64,000 bases of DNA, from contig JAGWGB010000008.1 of assembly GCA_028867595.1 (NCBI GenBank), positions 1-64,000 of the forward strand, given 5' to 3'. Of this stretch, positions 8,358-16,416 are shown one piece after another (positions within the stretch are counted from its first letter, which is position 1; each line of letters starts with the position of its first letter). The DNA is from Nitrososphaerota archaeon (GTDB taxonomy: Archaea; Thermoproteota; Nitrososphaeria; Nitrososphaerales; Nitrosopumilaceae). The notes beneath the pieces were generated by a model, which was not told the origin of the DNA, did no database searches, and saw only the letters and a list, made by a program, of their open reading frames with translations. The position numbers were made by a program, and so were the translations under genes.

Positions 8358-9611
8358 ATGTCATACACAAATCTTTCCAAGATGAACTTTGATGTCACAG
8401 ACGAGCAAAAAAATTTTCTAGACAATGTAGACAAGGCATGCAAGTCAATTAGGGCGCATGAAACTCAGTGCTATCTTGAAGAAAAATCAAACGACATGCT
8501 AGTTCCGGAATTTGGAAAGATTGGAATGCTTGGGTGCCCTATCTCAAAAAAATATGGCGGTCTGGGCTATGACATCTTGACTTATGCTTTTGCACTTGAA
8601 AGAATAGGGAGAGAGGGAAATGCAATTCGTACGTTTTTTTCAGTTCATGTATCTATAGGCCAGATGGTCTTGCAAAACTGGGCAGACGAAGAGCAAAAAA
8701 AGAGATACCTACCACAGACTACCTCTGGCAAAAGCATCATGGCGTTTGCACTGACAGAGCCTGATGCGGGAAGCGACCCAGGTTCCATGACTACAAAGTT
8801 TGAGGAGCAGGGAGACAACTTCATCCTAAACGGAAAAAAGCACTGGGTGGGAAACGGCACATTTGCCAAAGTGATGACGACATATGCACGCGGGCCTGAT
8901 GGAAGAATTTCTGCATTTATTGTGGACACTGACTCTAAAGGGTTTCATGCAGAAGAGATGAAAAACAAGATGGGGCTTCTTAGCATAAAAAATGCTGAGA
9001 TAACGTTTCAGAATTGTGTTGTACCAAAGAAGAACCTTCTTGGAACAAAGGGAAAGGGGCTGAGCATTGCGTATAGTGCATTAATCGATGGAAGGCTCAG
9101 TGTTGCAGCCGGAGCAATTGGAGTAATGAAGGACTGTCTGGATGAATCAATCACGCACTCGCAAAAAAGGCAGCAGCATGGCTCTGCCCTTGCCAAAAAA
9201 CAATTGATCCAAGAACACTTGTCATCAATGATTCTAAACATCGAGAGCTCTCGATGGCTTGTCTACAGGACTGCGGTCGCAAGGCAAAAACTGCACGATT
9301 ACGTGGAAACTCTAAAAGAAAAGGACACAAACTGGCAGGAAAAGCTAAACCGAGAAGACAAGGAATATTCCATGTTGCGGGGAAAGGCAGACAGGCTTGC
9401 TGCAATAGCCAAGCTGCATTCTACAAATGCTGCATTTGACTGTGCAAATAGAGCTGTCCAGATATTTGGCTCGTTTGGGTATCAGAAGACAAGCCGAGTG
9501 GCAAGGCACTTTTTGGATTCGAGGGCAATAATGATATACGAAGGGGCAAACGAGGTTCTAAAACTAAAACTGGCCTCGCTTGAGCTTGGCGACAAGTACC
9601 AAGCCTACTAG
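8358..9611 (+). CDS. Acyl-CoA dehydrogenase family flavoprotein
   Basis: 417 residues. FAD/substrate-binding signatures are ALTEPDAGSDPGSM and the C-terminal GSFGYQKTSRVARHFLDSRA plus IYEGANEVLKLKLA. The Glu in YEG.NE is at the position of the catalytic base of the glutaryl-CoA/isovaleryl-CoA dehydrogenase group. ATG at 8358 is chosen over the adjacent TTG at 8355. The electron-transfer partner (ETF) is not in the window; the acyl substrate is unknown. Confidence 0.9.
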   Translation: MSYTNLSKMNFDVTDEQKNFLDNVDKACKSIRAHETQCYLEEKSNDMLVPEFGKIGMLGCPISKKYGGLGYDILTYAFALERIGREGNAIRTFFSVHVSIGQMVLQNWADEEQKKRYLPQTTSGKSIMAFALTEPDAGSDPGSMTTKFEEQGDNFILNGKKHWVGNGTFAKVMTTYARGPDGRISAFIVDTDSKGFHAEEMKNKMGLLSIKNAEITFQNCVVPKKNLLGTKGKGLSIAYSALIDGRLSVAAGAIGVMKDCLDESITHSQKRQQHGSALAKKQLIQEHLSSMILNIESSRWLVYRTAVARQKLHDYVETLKEKDTNWQEKLNREDKEYSMLRGKADRLAAIAKLHSTNAAFDCANRAVQIFGSFGYQKTSRVARHFLDSRAIMIYEGANEVLKLKLASLELGDKYQAY

Positions 9612-9710
9612 ATGATGCCAAACACTTCAAAAGTGCTTCGCTCTTCGGATCTAAATTATAAAAATTGTGGCACCTTATTCACTCACATTGTTAGATAATA
9701 GATTATAATA

Positions 9711-9727
9711 TCAAGTTCCAAACTTGA
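9711..9727. promoter_or_regulatory. Perfect inverted repeat between TATA box and start codon
   Basis: TCAAGTTCCAAACTTGA is a 7+3+7 perfect palindrome lying just after the TATA-like gattataata and seven bases before the TTG start at 9734. The position suggests a repressor operator or a hairpin at the mRNA 5' end. Confidence 0.5.
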
Positions 9728-9733
9728 AACAAA

Positions 9734-10255
9734 TTGAGTCAGACCATATTGAAAGACAGGCAGGTCCTTGCCATCTCTTTTGTGGCAGCTGCCACTACAG
9801 TAATTGCAGGAATACTGCACTTGATGATGGCTCCAATGTCGTTATCTCACGAGTTTGAGGAAGGAATACTCTTTCTAGTTGGCGGTGCACTGCAGGTCTT
9901 TTGGGCAGTCCCAGTCATAAAGCAATGGGGTAGAATATGGCAGATAATAGGAATAGTTGGAACACTAGTCTTTACGATACTGTGGTTTGCTACCCATACG
10001 CATTCTCTATTTGGTGGTACTACTGGACATGTGCCAGAAGGTGCGCTACCCGTAAATGTGCCGCATGGTGAATTTGCAGAAGGCAATGCAACTGGAGGAC
10101 ACTTTCCAAGAGGACCTCCTCCACGCGGAATTGCAAGCATGCCGCAAATTGAATTCTTTCAGATTGCATTTATTGGTCTCTACATAACGTTGAGCATAAT
10201 GTTATCCAAGAAGAAAAAAATGGCAGACAAGGCACAGATTGGAAATAAAAAATAA
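9734..10255 (+). CDS. Four-helix membrane protein, unknown function
   Basis: 173 residues with a TTG start. Hydrophobic segments at about 12-33, 43-62, 68-87 and 140-158 indicate four transmembrane helices. A Gly/Pro/His-rich loop (about 88-135, for example HVPEGALPVNVPHGEF) lies between helices 3 and 4, probably on the outside, and could bind metal. The protein ends with a Lys-rich tail. Not recognised as a known family. Confidence 0.6.
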   Translation: MSQTILKDRQVLAISFVAAATTVIAGILHLMMAPMSLSHEFEEGILFLVGGALQVFWAVPVIKQWGRIWQIIGIVGTLVFTILWFATHTHSLFGGTTGHVPEGALPVNVPHGEFAEGNATGGHFPRGPPPRGIASMPQIEFFQIAFIGLYITLSIMLSKKKKMADKAQIGNKK

Positions 10256-10274
10256 AGTAAGAAATTTTGGGGAA

Positions 10275-10616
10275 TTATCTCTTACTTGATTCGGAAAATA
10301 TTTTTTGCAACTTTGATTCAAGCTCTTTTTTGCCCTCTGCCTGTACCAGCATTGATTGCCAGACCTTGCCTGCAGTTTCAATCATTGCATCTGCAGCCTT
10401 GTCAAGGCCAGGACCAAAGTTGGCGTCGATTCTCTTTTTGAGTCGCTCTACATGTACCTGGTACATTGCATCATGAAATGCCTTGTGTAGCATTGCCATT
10501 GACATCTTTACCGGATCTGAAGATCCGCAGCCACAGTCATTGCATTCCATTTCAGAGCAGTCGCACGAGCACGTTGCATGTTCTTCTACGTCGCATGTTC
10601 CTGATTTGCATTCCAT
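10275..10616 (-). CDS. Cys-rich protein with helical C-terminal domain
   Basis: 113 residues. The first 31 contain eight Cys (at 3, 8, 16, 18, 20, 25, 28 and 30, including CSCDC and CNDCGCG), metallothionein-like spacing that implies metal or FeS binding. The rest is a helical domain. It is divergent from an HxlR regulator with an 83-nt shared promoter region, suggesting joint control. Family not identified. Confidence 0.6.
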   Translation of the reverse strand: MECKSGTCDVEEHATCSCDCSEMECNDCGCGSSDPVKMSMAMLHKAFHDAMYQVHVERLKKRIDANFGPGLDKAADAMIETAGKVWQSMLVQAEGKKELESKLQKIFSESSKR

Positions 10617-10699
10617 ATTACTTTCTTATACTCACTATAGAAAGGTAAGTATTTAAATCGGAAAGTAACTAAGTAGATATTAGATGAGGAGATGGTAAG

Positions 10700-11107
10700 T
10701 TGAAAGACGAAGAATGCAAAATTGTACTTGACTCGCTAAAGACATGCCCGATTGATAATACCTTTAAAATAATCGGGAAAAAATTTACCGTCCACATTAT
10801 ACGCAACATGACACAGCTTGGTCAGACTAGATTCAACGAATTCCTCGAATCAGTTGAGGGAATAAATCCGAAGACACTTTCTGCACGGCTGCGAGAAATG
10901 GAAAAAAATGGCATAATAGAGAAGCGAATCTATCCTGGAACACCTGTCCGCATAGAATATTCCATGACGAAAAAAGGGCTTGCGCTCAAGCCAATACTGC
11001 AGGCAATGGCTGCCTATTCGATGCAGTATTGCGCAAAAGACGTCTTCAAGGATGGCAAGCCAAAAATTTTAAAAGAAATTTATTCAAAGCCTCAAGAAGC
11101 TGCCTAA
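10700..11107 (+). CDS. HxlR/DUF24 family winged-helix regulator
   Basis: 135 residues; CPIDNTFKIIGKKFTVHIIRNM followed by GINPKTLSARLREMEKNGII is the HxlR signature, including the conserved Cys that in some members senses electrophiles or oxidants. TTG start preceded by GAGGAG, a possible ribosome binding site. The divergent partner is the Cys-rich protein; the downstream neighbour is TFB. Confidence 0.85.
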   Translation: MKDEECKIVLDSLKTCPIDNTFKIIGKKFTVHIIRNMTQLGQTRFNEFLESVEGINPKTLSARLREMEKNGIIEKRIYPGTPVRIEYSMTKKGLALKPILQAMAAYSMQYCAKDVFKDGKPKILKEIYSKPQEAA

Positions 11108-11142
11108 CTTTGTTATCTACGATGAATTCAGTTTTAAGATAC

Positions 11143-11157
11143 AACTTACCTAAAGTT
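11143..11157. promoter_or_regulatory. AACTT-N5-AAGTT dyad upstream of TFB
   Basis: An imperfectly spaced dyad (AACTTACCTAAAGTT) in the gap between the HxlR regulator and TFB. Winged-helix dimers bind dyads of this size, so an HxlR site is possible. The evidence is position and symmetry only. Confidence 0.3.
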
Positions 11158-11220
11158 AACTTGATATCATGATCTTCACTGAACATTTTAAATACTTTCA
11201 AGTATATAGTAACTATACAA

Positions 11221-12174
11221 ATGATAGTTAAGAACAAGGCTGCCAAACAAGAGTATGCTTTTCAAAAGAAAGCAGACGACATATGCCCGCATAGTGGAAG
11301 CTCGCACGGGCCTCTGATAACTGATAGCATCAGAGGGGAGATCCTGTGTGCAAGCTGTGGCTCAGTCCTCGCCGACAAGGTAGAAGACTTGGGCCCTGAG
11401 CAGAGATCATTTACAATGGATGACTATACTCAGAACTCAAGAACGGGACTTGCATCAACGCTATCGATTCATGACAAGGGATTGTCAACGGTTATTGGAA
11501 ATGCAGACAAGGATGCATCTGGAAACTCGATATCGTCATACATGAAGTATGCATTCAACAGGCTGCGAACGTGGGATAGCAGAAGCAAATCAAACTCGTC
11601 AGACCGAAACCTCAGGTCGGCATTTGTCATCTTGTCAAGTGTACAATCAAAATTAGAGATATCTGACACTGTAATAGAAAGGGCTGCCTACTTGTACAGA
11701 AAAGCTTTGACAAAAAACATCATCCGGGGACGAACCATATCAGGAATGATTCTTTCTGCGCTGTATGCTGCATGCAGGGAATCAAATGTGCCAAGAACAC
11801 TACAAGACGTCGCAAGTGCAGGAAATATCTCGTTTAAGGATCTTTCAAGACACTATAGGATACTTGTCAAGTCTTTGGACTTGCGCGTAGAGTCGTTCAA
11901 TCCATTAGAGTTTGTATCAAAGATAGGTACAGCAGTGGGCCTAAGTGAGAAGGCAAAAAGAGACGCACTTGACATACTGCACAAGGCACATGAGAAGGGG
12001 ATAACAGACGGAAAAAACCCTGTCTCTCTTGCGGCAACTGCAGTCTTCTTGTCTGGTGTGATAAACGAGGAAAAAATAACGCAGAACAGCATAGCCAAGG
12101 CATCTGGAGTCAGCAGCGTAACAATTAGAAATGTGGCAAGGACACTGCGAAAGCAGTTGGGAATGGACGCATGA
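11221..12174 (+). CDS. tfb: Transcription initiation factor B (TFB)
   Basis: Archaeal TFIIB homologue of 317 residues: N-terminal zinc ribbon, linker with DLGPEQRSFT, and two cyclin-like repeats ending in GVSSVTIRN. The zinc ribbon is odd: the first pair reads CPHS rather than CxxC, with His nearby, whereas the second (CASC) is normal. A TATA-like tatatagtaac lies upstream. The ATG of the next gene overlaps its stop (ATGA). A second, different TFB is encoded at 36053-37012. Confidence 0.9.
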   Translation: MIVKNKAAKQEYAFQKKADDICPHSGSSHGPLITDSIRGEILCASCGSVLADKVEDLGPEQRSFTMDDYTQNSRTGLASTLSIHDKGLSTVIGNADKDASGNSISSYMKYAFNRLRTWDSRSKSNSSDRNLRSAFVILSSVQSKLEISDTVIERAAYLYRKALTKNIIRGRTISGMILSALYAACRESNVPRTLQDVASAGNISFKDLSRHYRILVKSLDLRVESFNPLEFVSKIGTAVGLSEKAKRDALDILHKAHEKGITDGKNPVSLAATAVFLSGVINEEKITQNSIAKASGVSSVTIRNVARTLRKQLGMDA

Positions 12175-12803
12175 AGACACTGCTAGTTCACTATACGCCA
12201 AGAAACGAGATGTCAAACACAAAAAGAATGGTTGATGCATTTCGATCACAAATAAAAAACTCTGAGGTCGAGGAGCTGAACCTGTCAAGGGACAACCCAG
12301 ACTTTTTCCTTGAAGACAACCTGGCTGCATACATACAACGAAACTATCTTGGGAAAGACTTGACGCAAGACCAGAAAAAATCAATTGCCAAGATGGACCG
12401 CATGACTGAACAGATCCGGTCAGCAGATGTTGTAGTTGTAGCATATCCGATGTACAACTTTTCAATGCCTGCATTAGTCAAGGCGTGGTTTGATTCTGTA
12501 ATGCTAAAGGGGAAGACATGGGATACAAAAGATGGAACCTATGTTGGCCTGATGCAAGGAAAAAAGGCGCTTGTGCTTGTAGCAAGCGGCGGGTTTTATG
12601 GAAAAGAGCCCATGACATCTCGGGAGCATGCACTCTCGCTTGGAAAGATAGAATTTCAATTCATGGGCTATTCAGATGTGCGAGGAATTCTTGCTGAAGG
12701 AATGGGTGCAGGAGAGGAGCACAAGATGTCATCTCTTGAAAAATCAATCAACCAAGTGCAAAAAATAGCCCAAGAGTGGTATGCAAACACAAAACCTGCA
12801 TGA
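12171..12803 (+). CDS. FMN-dependent NADH-azoreductase-like flavoprotein
   Basis: 210 residues of flavodoxin-like fold: the N-terminus LLVHYTPR is followed by a Thr/Ser-rich loop, then VVVAYPMYNFSMPALVKAWFDSVM and VLVASGGFYG, the quinone/azo-reductase (AzoR) signature around the FMN. Probably a two-electron quinone or nitro-compound reductase. Translationally coupled to TFB. Confidence 0.85.
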   Translation: MKTLLVHYTPRNEMSNTKRMVDAFRSQIKNSEVEELNLSRDNPDFFLEDNLAAYIQRNYLGKDLTQDQKKSIAKMDRMTEQIRSADVVVVAYPMYNFSMPALVKAWFDSVMLKGKTWDTKDGTYVGLMQGKKALVLVASGGFYGKEPMTSREHALSLGKIEFQFMGYSDVRGILAEGMGAGEEHKMSSLEKSINQVQKIAQEWYANTKPA

Positions 12804-12887
12804 TGCTTTTTGTTCTAGCCAAGTTCTCAATAAAAAATTAAAAATGAGGGAAAAATCTTCTCCTTTTCAAATTGTCTAATTCAATTT

Positions 12888-13538
12888 TTATGGATTAGCC
12901 AAGTTTGGAGATGATTTTGGTATGGGTATCCCGTCAATTCCTTCGATCGGTTTTGGTACCATTGAGTAAGTGACGTGACCCTCGTTTGATGTTGCAACCA
13001 AGATCATGTTTTGTGGAGCTTGTTTTGTGGGTGGCAATCCATCTGCGTTCTCAACTGGTCTTGGTACCCACATCAGAGTAGCTGTTCCACCCTTGTGAGT
13101 AGGTGAGACGGCTACTAGCATGAGAGGGTTTGGATCTGCTATCTTTGTAACGGCTGGCAAAGTCGAGACTTGGATAGGCTTTGGTATTGGTATGCCATCA
13201 ATTCCTTCTATTGGCTTTGGTACCATTGAGTAAGTGACATGACCTCCATTTGATGTTGCAACCAAGATCATGTCTGGTGCGGCTGGCTTTGGTATTGGTA
13301 TACCATCTGCATTCTCAACTGGTCTTGGTACCAACATGAATGTAGTTTCCCCACCCTTGTGAGTTGGCGGTGTTGCAACCAACATCATAGAATCACTTGA
13401 TCCAAATGATTGCAATGAAGTTTGCTTGATTGCATCACTTAGTCCATCTTCAGTCATTGCCATGGCGTGGCTCTGTGTAGTCATTCCTACATACAACACA
13501 AACGCTGTCATGACAAATCCTAGTAGAATTTTAGTCAT
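12888..13538 (-). CDS. Secreted internal-repeat protein
   Basis: 216 residues with a signal peptide (about 1-25). The mature protein is almost entirely repeats: four units at about 51-84, 90-120, 140-172 and 178-208 share M(I/M)LVA...GG...(V/L)P+P(V/I)E..DGIPIPK. Units 1+2 and 3+4 form two nearly identical long repeats, so a pair was duplicated. It resembles no family I know. Its promoter shares a long element with the two cupredoxin genes that follow on the other strand. Confidence 0.65.
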   Translation of the reverse strand: MTKILLGFVMTAFVLYVGMTTQSHAMAMTEDGLSDAIKQTSLQSFGSSDSMMLVATPPTHKGGETTFMLVPRPVENADGIPIPKPAAPDMILVATSNGGHVTYSMVPKPIEGIDGIPIPKPIQVSTLPAVTKIADPNPLMLVAVSPTHKGGTATLMWVPRPVENADGLPPTKQAPQNMILVATSNEGHVTYSMVPKPIEGIDGIPIPKSSPNLANP

Positions 13539-13560
13539 TGATGAAAAATCAGAAATTTAT

Positions 13561-13602
13561 TATTTAGTGATATTTCAAATTCATACACAATTTTCATACA
13601 AA
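13561..13602 (-). promoter_or_regulatory. Promoter element, copy C (shared with cupredoxin genes)
   Basis: Read on the minus strand, TGAAATATCACTAAATA (13561-13577) includes a TATA box 23-29 nt before the ATG at 13538, and is preceded by T-G-T-A-T-G repeats (TTTGTATG, TTGTGTATG). The same core occurs before the genes at 13891 and 14648. Confidence 0.6.
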
Positions 13603-13662
13603 TTATAATGTTATACAACAATCCATATTTCAAAAATGACTAAAATTTTTCAAAATTGAGTT

Positions 13663-13722
13663 GGTTCGATTCAACAGAAAAGAAAAGGGAAAAGGGGTTG
13701 TTGTTAAAAATTGAATCGAACC
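13663..13722. repeat. 12-bp perfect inverted repeat, 36-nt spacer
   Basis: GGTTCGATTCAA (13663-13674) and its exact complement TTGAATCGAACC (13711-13722) lie in the middle of the divergent spacer. The 352-nt spacer has no gene. An identical 14-mer (atttttcaaaattg) also occurs twice, at 13645 and 13753. Confidence 0.5.
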
Positions 13723-13817
13723 GTGACTATGTCATTATGGTAACATAAAGAGATTTTTCAAAATTGTATGCAAATCATTCTGCAAATGTACAGTTTTCTT
13801 ATGTCTGTAAAAATAAA

Positions 13818-13865
13818 AGATTTGCATATAATTTGCATCTCATTTTGAAATATTACTAAATAGTT
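13818..13865 (+). promoter_or_regulatory. Promoter element, copy A, with 11-bp tandem repeat
   Basis: TTTGCATATAA and TTTGCATCTCA (13821-13842) are adjacent 11-bp repeats, one helical turn apart, followed by TGAAATATTACTAAATA. TAAATAG (13857-13863) is placed as a TATA box for the ATG at 13891. Two inverted copies of the half-site (TGCAAAT) lie at 13769 and 13781. Confidence 0.6.
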
Positions 13866-13890
13866 TCCCAACACCCACATTTTAGATCAT

Positions 13891-14421
13891 ATGAAAAATC
13901 TAAACAAGAGCATAATTCTTGTCCTAGCAATATCTGCAGTGGCCGGAGTTATTGCCATGTTTTCTCTTGAAGGGCAAATGTTTGGGCAAACTAGTGTTGC
14001 TTCTGCAGCGTCACAAAAGACGTTCTATATAGCCACAGTACATCTAGACGGCATAACCAGCATTTATCCAGCTTCTGACCATCCATCAGAACCGTATCCA
14101 AACTCAACTCTTCCCTCTGGAGGCGGCTTGGTCATAAAGAAGATAGACAATATGGGAGGATGGAAGATAAGGCAGTACATGTTTGCCCCTTCAGTAATTG
14201 TTGTAAACCAAGGCGATCAGGTTACTCTCAACTTTGTAGATGTTCAGGGGCCGGAACACATGATAACGGTAGACGGAATTGCACCAGAGTTTGACATTCA
14301 CAGGGGAGAAATGAAGACAGTCACCTTTACAGCAGACACTGTTGGAACAATCAACTTTTGGTGTTCAATGCACGAGCCAAACATGCGTGGCGAGATAGTT
14401 GTCCTTCCAAGAACCAACTAG
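13891..14421 (+). CDS. Secreted or membrane-anchored cupredoxin (plastocyanin-like)
   Basis: 176 residues: N-terminal signal/anchor (about 6-28) then one cupredoxin domain. Type-1 copper ligands are evident: His in GPEHMITVDG and Cys/His/Met in FWCSMHEPNMRG. Such blue copper proteins are abundant in Thaumarchaeota and are proposed electron carriers outside the membrane. The start is fixed by a TATA box 28-34 nt upstream (leaderless). An adjacent, larger cupredoxin protein shares its promoter element. Confidence 0.85.
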   Translation: MKNLNKSIILVLAISAVAGVIAMFSLEGQMFGQTSVASAASQKTFYIATVHLDGITSIYPASDHPSEPYPNSTLPSGGGLVIKKIDNMGGWKIRQYMFAPSVIVVNQGDQVTLNFVDVQGPEHMITVDGIAPEFDIHRGEMKTVTFTADTVGTINFWCSMHEPNMRGEIVVLPRTN

Positions 14422-14580
14422 AGCATAATGCAGCAATATGGTATGCATGTTGTACTAGTGATAAGACTGGAATATTTTTTTTAATTTTTTTTATGCCAAA
14501 CTATATCGATAATCCGAAGAGCTTTGTTCACACCTAGTACCACATAACTGCTAATCTTTTCTAATCCAAAAAACAATTTG

Positions 14581-14630
14581 AGATTTGCACGTAATTTACA
14601 CGTAATTTCGAAATATGTCTAAATAATTTT
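14581..14630 (+). promoter_or_regulatory. Promoter element, copy B, with 11-bp tandem repeat
   Basis: TTTGCACGTAA and TTTACACGTAA (14584-14605) are tandem 11-bp repeats followed by CGAAATATGTCTAAATAA, aligned with the element before the 13891 gene. The TATA box (14620-14626) lies 22-28 nt upstream of the ATG at 14648. Confidence 0.6.
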
Positions 14631-14647
14631 TTTCATACAAAACAGCT

Positions 14648-16018
14648 ATGCGAACTAGATCAGTTTTCATAATGTCATTGGTCGCATCCATAGCTGTACT
14701 TGCAATGATTGTACCGCTTGCACTTGTATCGCAGGATAACAAGGCGCAGGCTCAATCTTCTGGTATAGTGATGGCAGACAGCAACTCGATGATATCCCCC
14801 CATCATGACATGGTAGCAATGATGATGGGACAGGACAGCTCGATGAGCTCTGGCCAGCAAGATGGAATGCAAGACAATGATACGCAAAATGCACCACTAT
14901 CAAAAACATCAGACAATGTCACAGTTGACTTTGCTGCAACTCCAATGATTCAAACAAATCAACTGGCGTCAATCCAGATGCATGTAAAAGACTCAAAATC
15001 TGGAGCAAAGCTCAGCCACGTCGACTGGGCAATCACAGTCAAAGATCCAGATGGAAACACAATCTACAAGACAACAACAGGGCATTCTCATGTTGGAAAC
15101 ATGGGCTTTAGTGTAGCTTTTCCAACAGCAGGTGAAAGCAATGTATACCTGACTGTATCATCAATTGGAACTACAATGGGTGGATTGGAACCAACTCCTA
15201 AAGGATGGACCCACACAATGCTATCTGGAAGTCCAAAAGACTTTGCCAAGGATCCACAAAATAATTTTGGAGCAAGAGAGTTTGAGTTTCCAGTTTATGT
15301 GCAAAACATAGACCAGACACATACACTCAATGGAACAGTACCTGGAACTGCGGTCAATCTAGAATTTAGCACAACCTCGAATAAAATTGTCGCAGGACAA
15401 CCCGTAACTTTTGTCTTTACCGTGACAAAAGCCAGTGATAATTCCATGGTTATACATCCAGACCTGCAAGTTACTGCATCAACTGAAGGTTACGTTGTAG
15501 CCCAATCTGCACCAGTTGAAGGAGCTCTTGCTATGAATGGAGCAGTCCATGGTCACACGGGTGTGGAATCAGTGACTGAGATATTTCCAAGTTCAGGGCC
15601 ATATGTTCTGGATGTTAAACTCCAACCAAGCACACTTTCAAACTACGTGTGGGGACAGGCATACACTGATTTTAGCGTGTTTGTCTCAGAACCAACTGGA
15701 AGTGCGTCATCATCTGCAACTGGCACAAATGTCAACCCGCCGCCAAACACAGTATACATCAACGGCTTGGAATCACCATTCTTCACGCCAGATGTATTAA
15801 ACATCAAGGCAGGAACAACTGTGACCTTTGTGAACACTGACGGCAACACACACACTGTCACATCAGTCAAGCCAGGAACTACTACGGCAGATGGAACCTT
15901 TGATAGCGGATTTATCAAGTCAGGAAAAGCGTTCTCGTTTACCTTCAACAAACCTGGAACATACCAATACATCTGTATGATCCATTCACAGATGCGCGGA
16001 ACGATAAACGTCTCCTAA
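14648..16018 (+). CDS. Secreted copper protein with C-terminal plastocyanin-like domain
   Basis: 456 residues: signal peptide (about 1-36), a Met/His/Ser-rich segment (about 42-80, for example HHDMVAMMMG) typical of copper chelation, two beta-sandwich-like regions (about 90-230 and 235-345), a Ser/Ala/Pro linker and a cupredoxin domain (about 365-456). The cupredoxin ligands are His in NTHTVTSV and Cys/His/Met in YICMIHSQMRG. Probably extracellular, involved in copper handling or electron transfer. A T-rich run follows the stop. Confidence 0.8.
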   Translation: MRTRSVFIMSLVASIAVLAMIVPLALVSQDNKAQAQSSGIVMADSNSMISPHHDMVAMMMGQDSSMSSGQQDGMQDNDTQNAPLSKTSDNVTVDFAATPMIQTNQLASIQMHVKDSKSGAKLSHVDWAITVKDPDGNTIYKTTTGHSHVGNMGFSVAFPTAGESNVYLTVSSIGTTMGGLEPTPKGWTHTMLSGSPKDFAKDPQNNFGAREFEFPVYVQNIDQTHTLNGTVPGTAVNLEFSTTSNKIVAGQPVTFVFTVTKASDNSMVIHPDLQVTASTEGYVVAQSAPVEGALAMNGAVHGHTGVESVTEIFPSSGPYVLDVKLQPSTLSNYVWGQAYTDFSVFVSEPTGSASSSATGTNVNPPPNTVYINGLESPFFTPDVLNIKAGTTVTFVNTDGNTHTVTSVKPGTTTADGTFDSGFIKSGKAFSFTFNKPGTYQYICMIHSQMRGTINVS

Positions 16019-16107
16019 ACTTTTTTTATTTTTTGCAAAATGCATTCATTTGTTTTGATACAACAGATTTTAATCAAGTAAACTTGGACAATCCTTTGTG
16101 CTAGACA

Positions 16108-16413
16108 ATGCCTAGTTTGCCATATGCAAAAAATCTTCTCTTTTTTGTCTTTGCAAGCTCACGGGGAGGAGAAAACAGAGCAAGAATAATGAATACATTA
16201 CAGAACTCTCCTCGCAACGCAAACCAATTGGCAAACGAATTGGGATTAAACTATAGAGCAATACAGCACCACCTGGAGGTGCTTGAGAAAAATAACTTGA
16301 TTACAAAGGTTGGCGAAAAATATGGTGCAACTTGGTTTGTCTCACCCTTTTTTGAAGCCAATAAGGAAGCATATGACGAACTCATATCAAAAACATATGG
16401 AGGTGTCAAGTAG
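16108..16413 (+). CDS. ArsR-like winged-helix regulator, paralogue 1
   Basis: 101 residues. LPYAKNLLFFVFASSRGG then NANQLANELGLNYRAIQHHLEVLEKNNLI gives a clear winged helix. It is tandem with a close paralogue; both share the PYAKNLL opening and the NYRAIQHH recognition helix, so they likely bind similar sites. Located next to copper-protein genes and a small membrane protein; the target is unknown. Confidence 0.75.
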   Translation: MPSLPYAKNLLFFVFASSRGGENRARIMNTLQNSPRNANQLANELGLNYRAIQHHLEVLEKNNLITKVGEKYGATWFVSPFFEANKEAYDELISKTYGGVK

Positions 16414-16416
16414 GAT

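Noticed and set aside
13660-13680. tRNA-like T-arm (GTTGGTTCGATTCAAC)
   Set aside because: No acceptor, D or anticodon arms around it; better explained as one arm of the inverted repeat.
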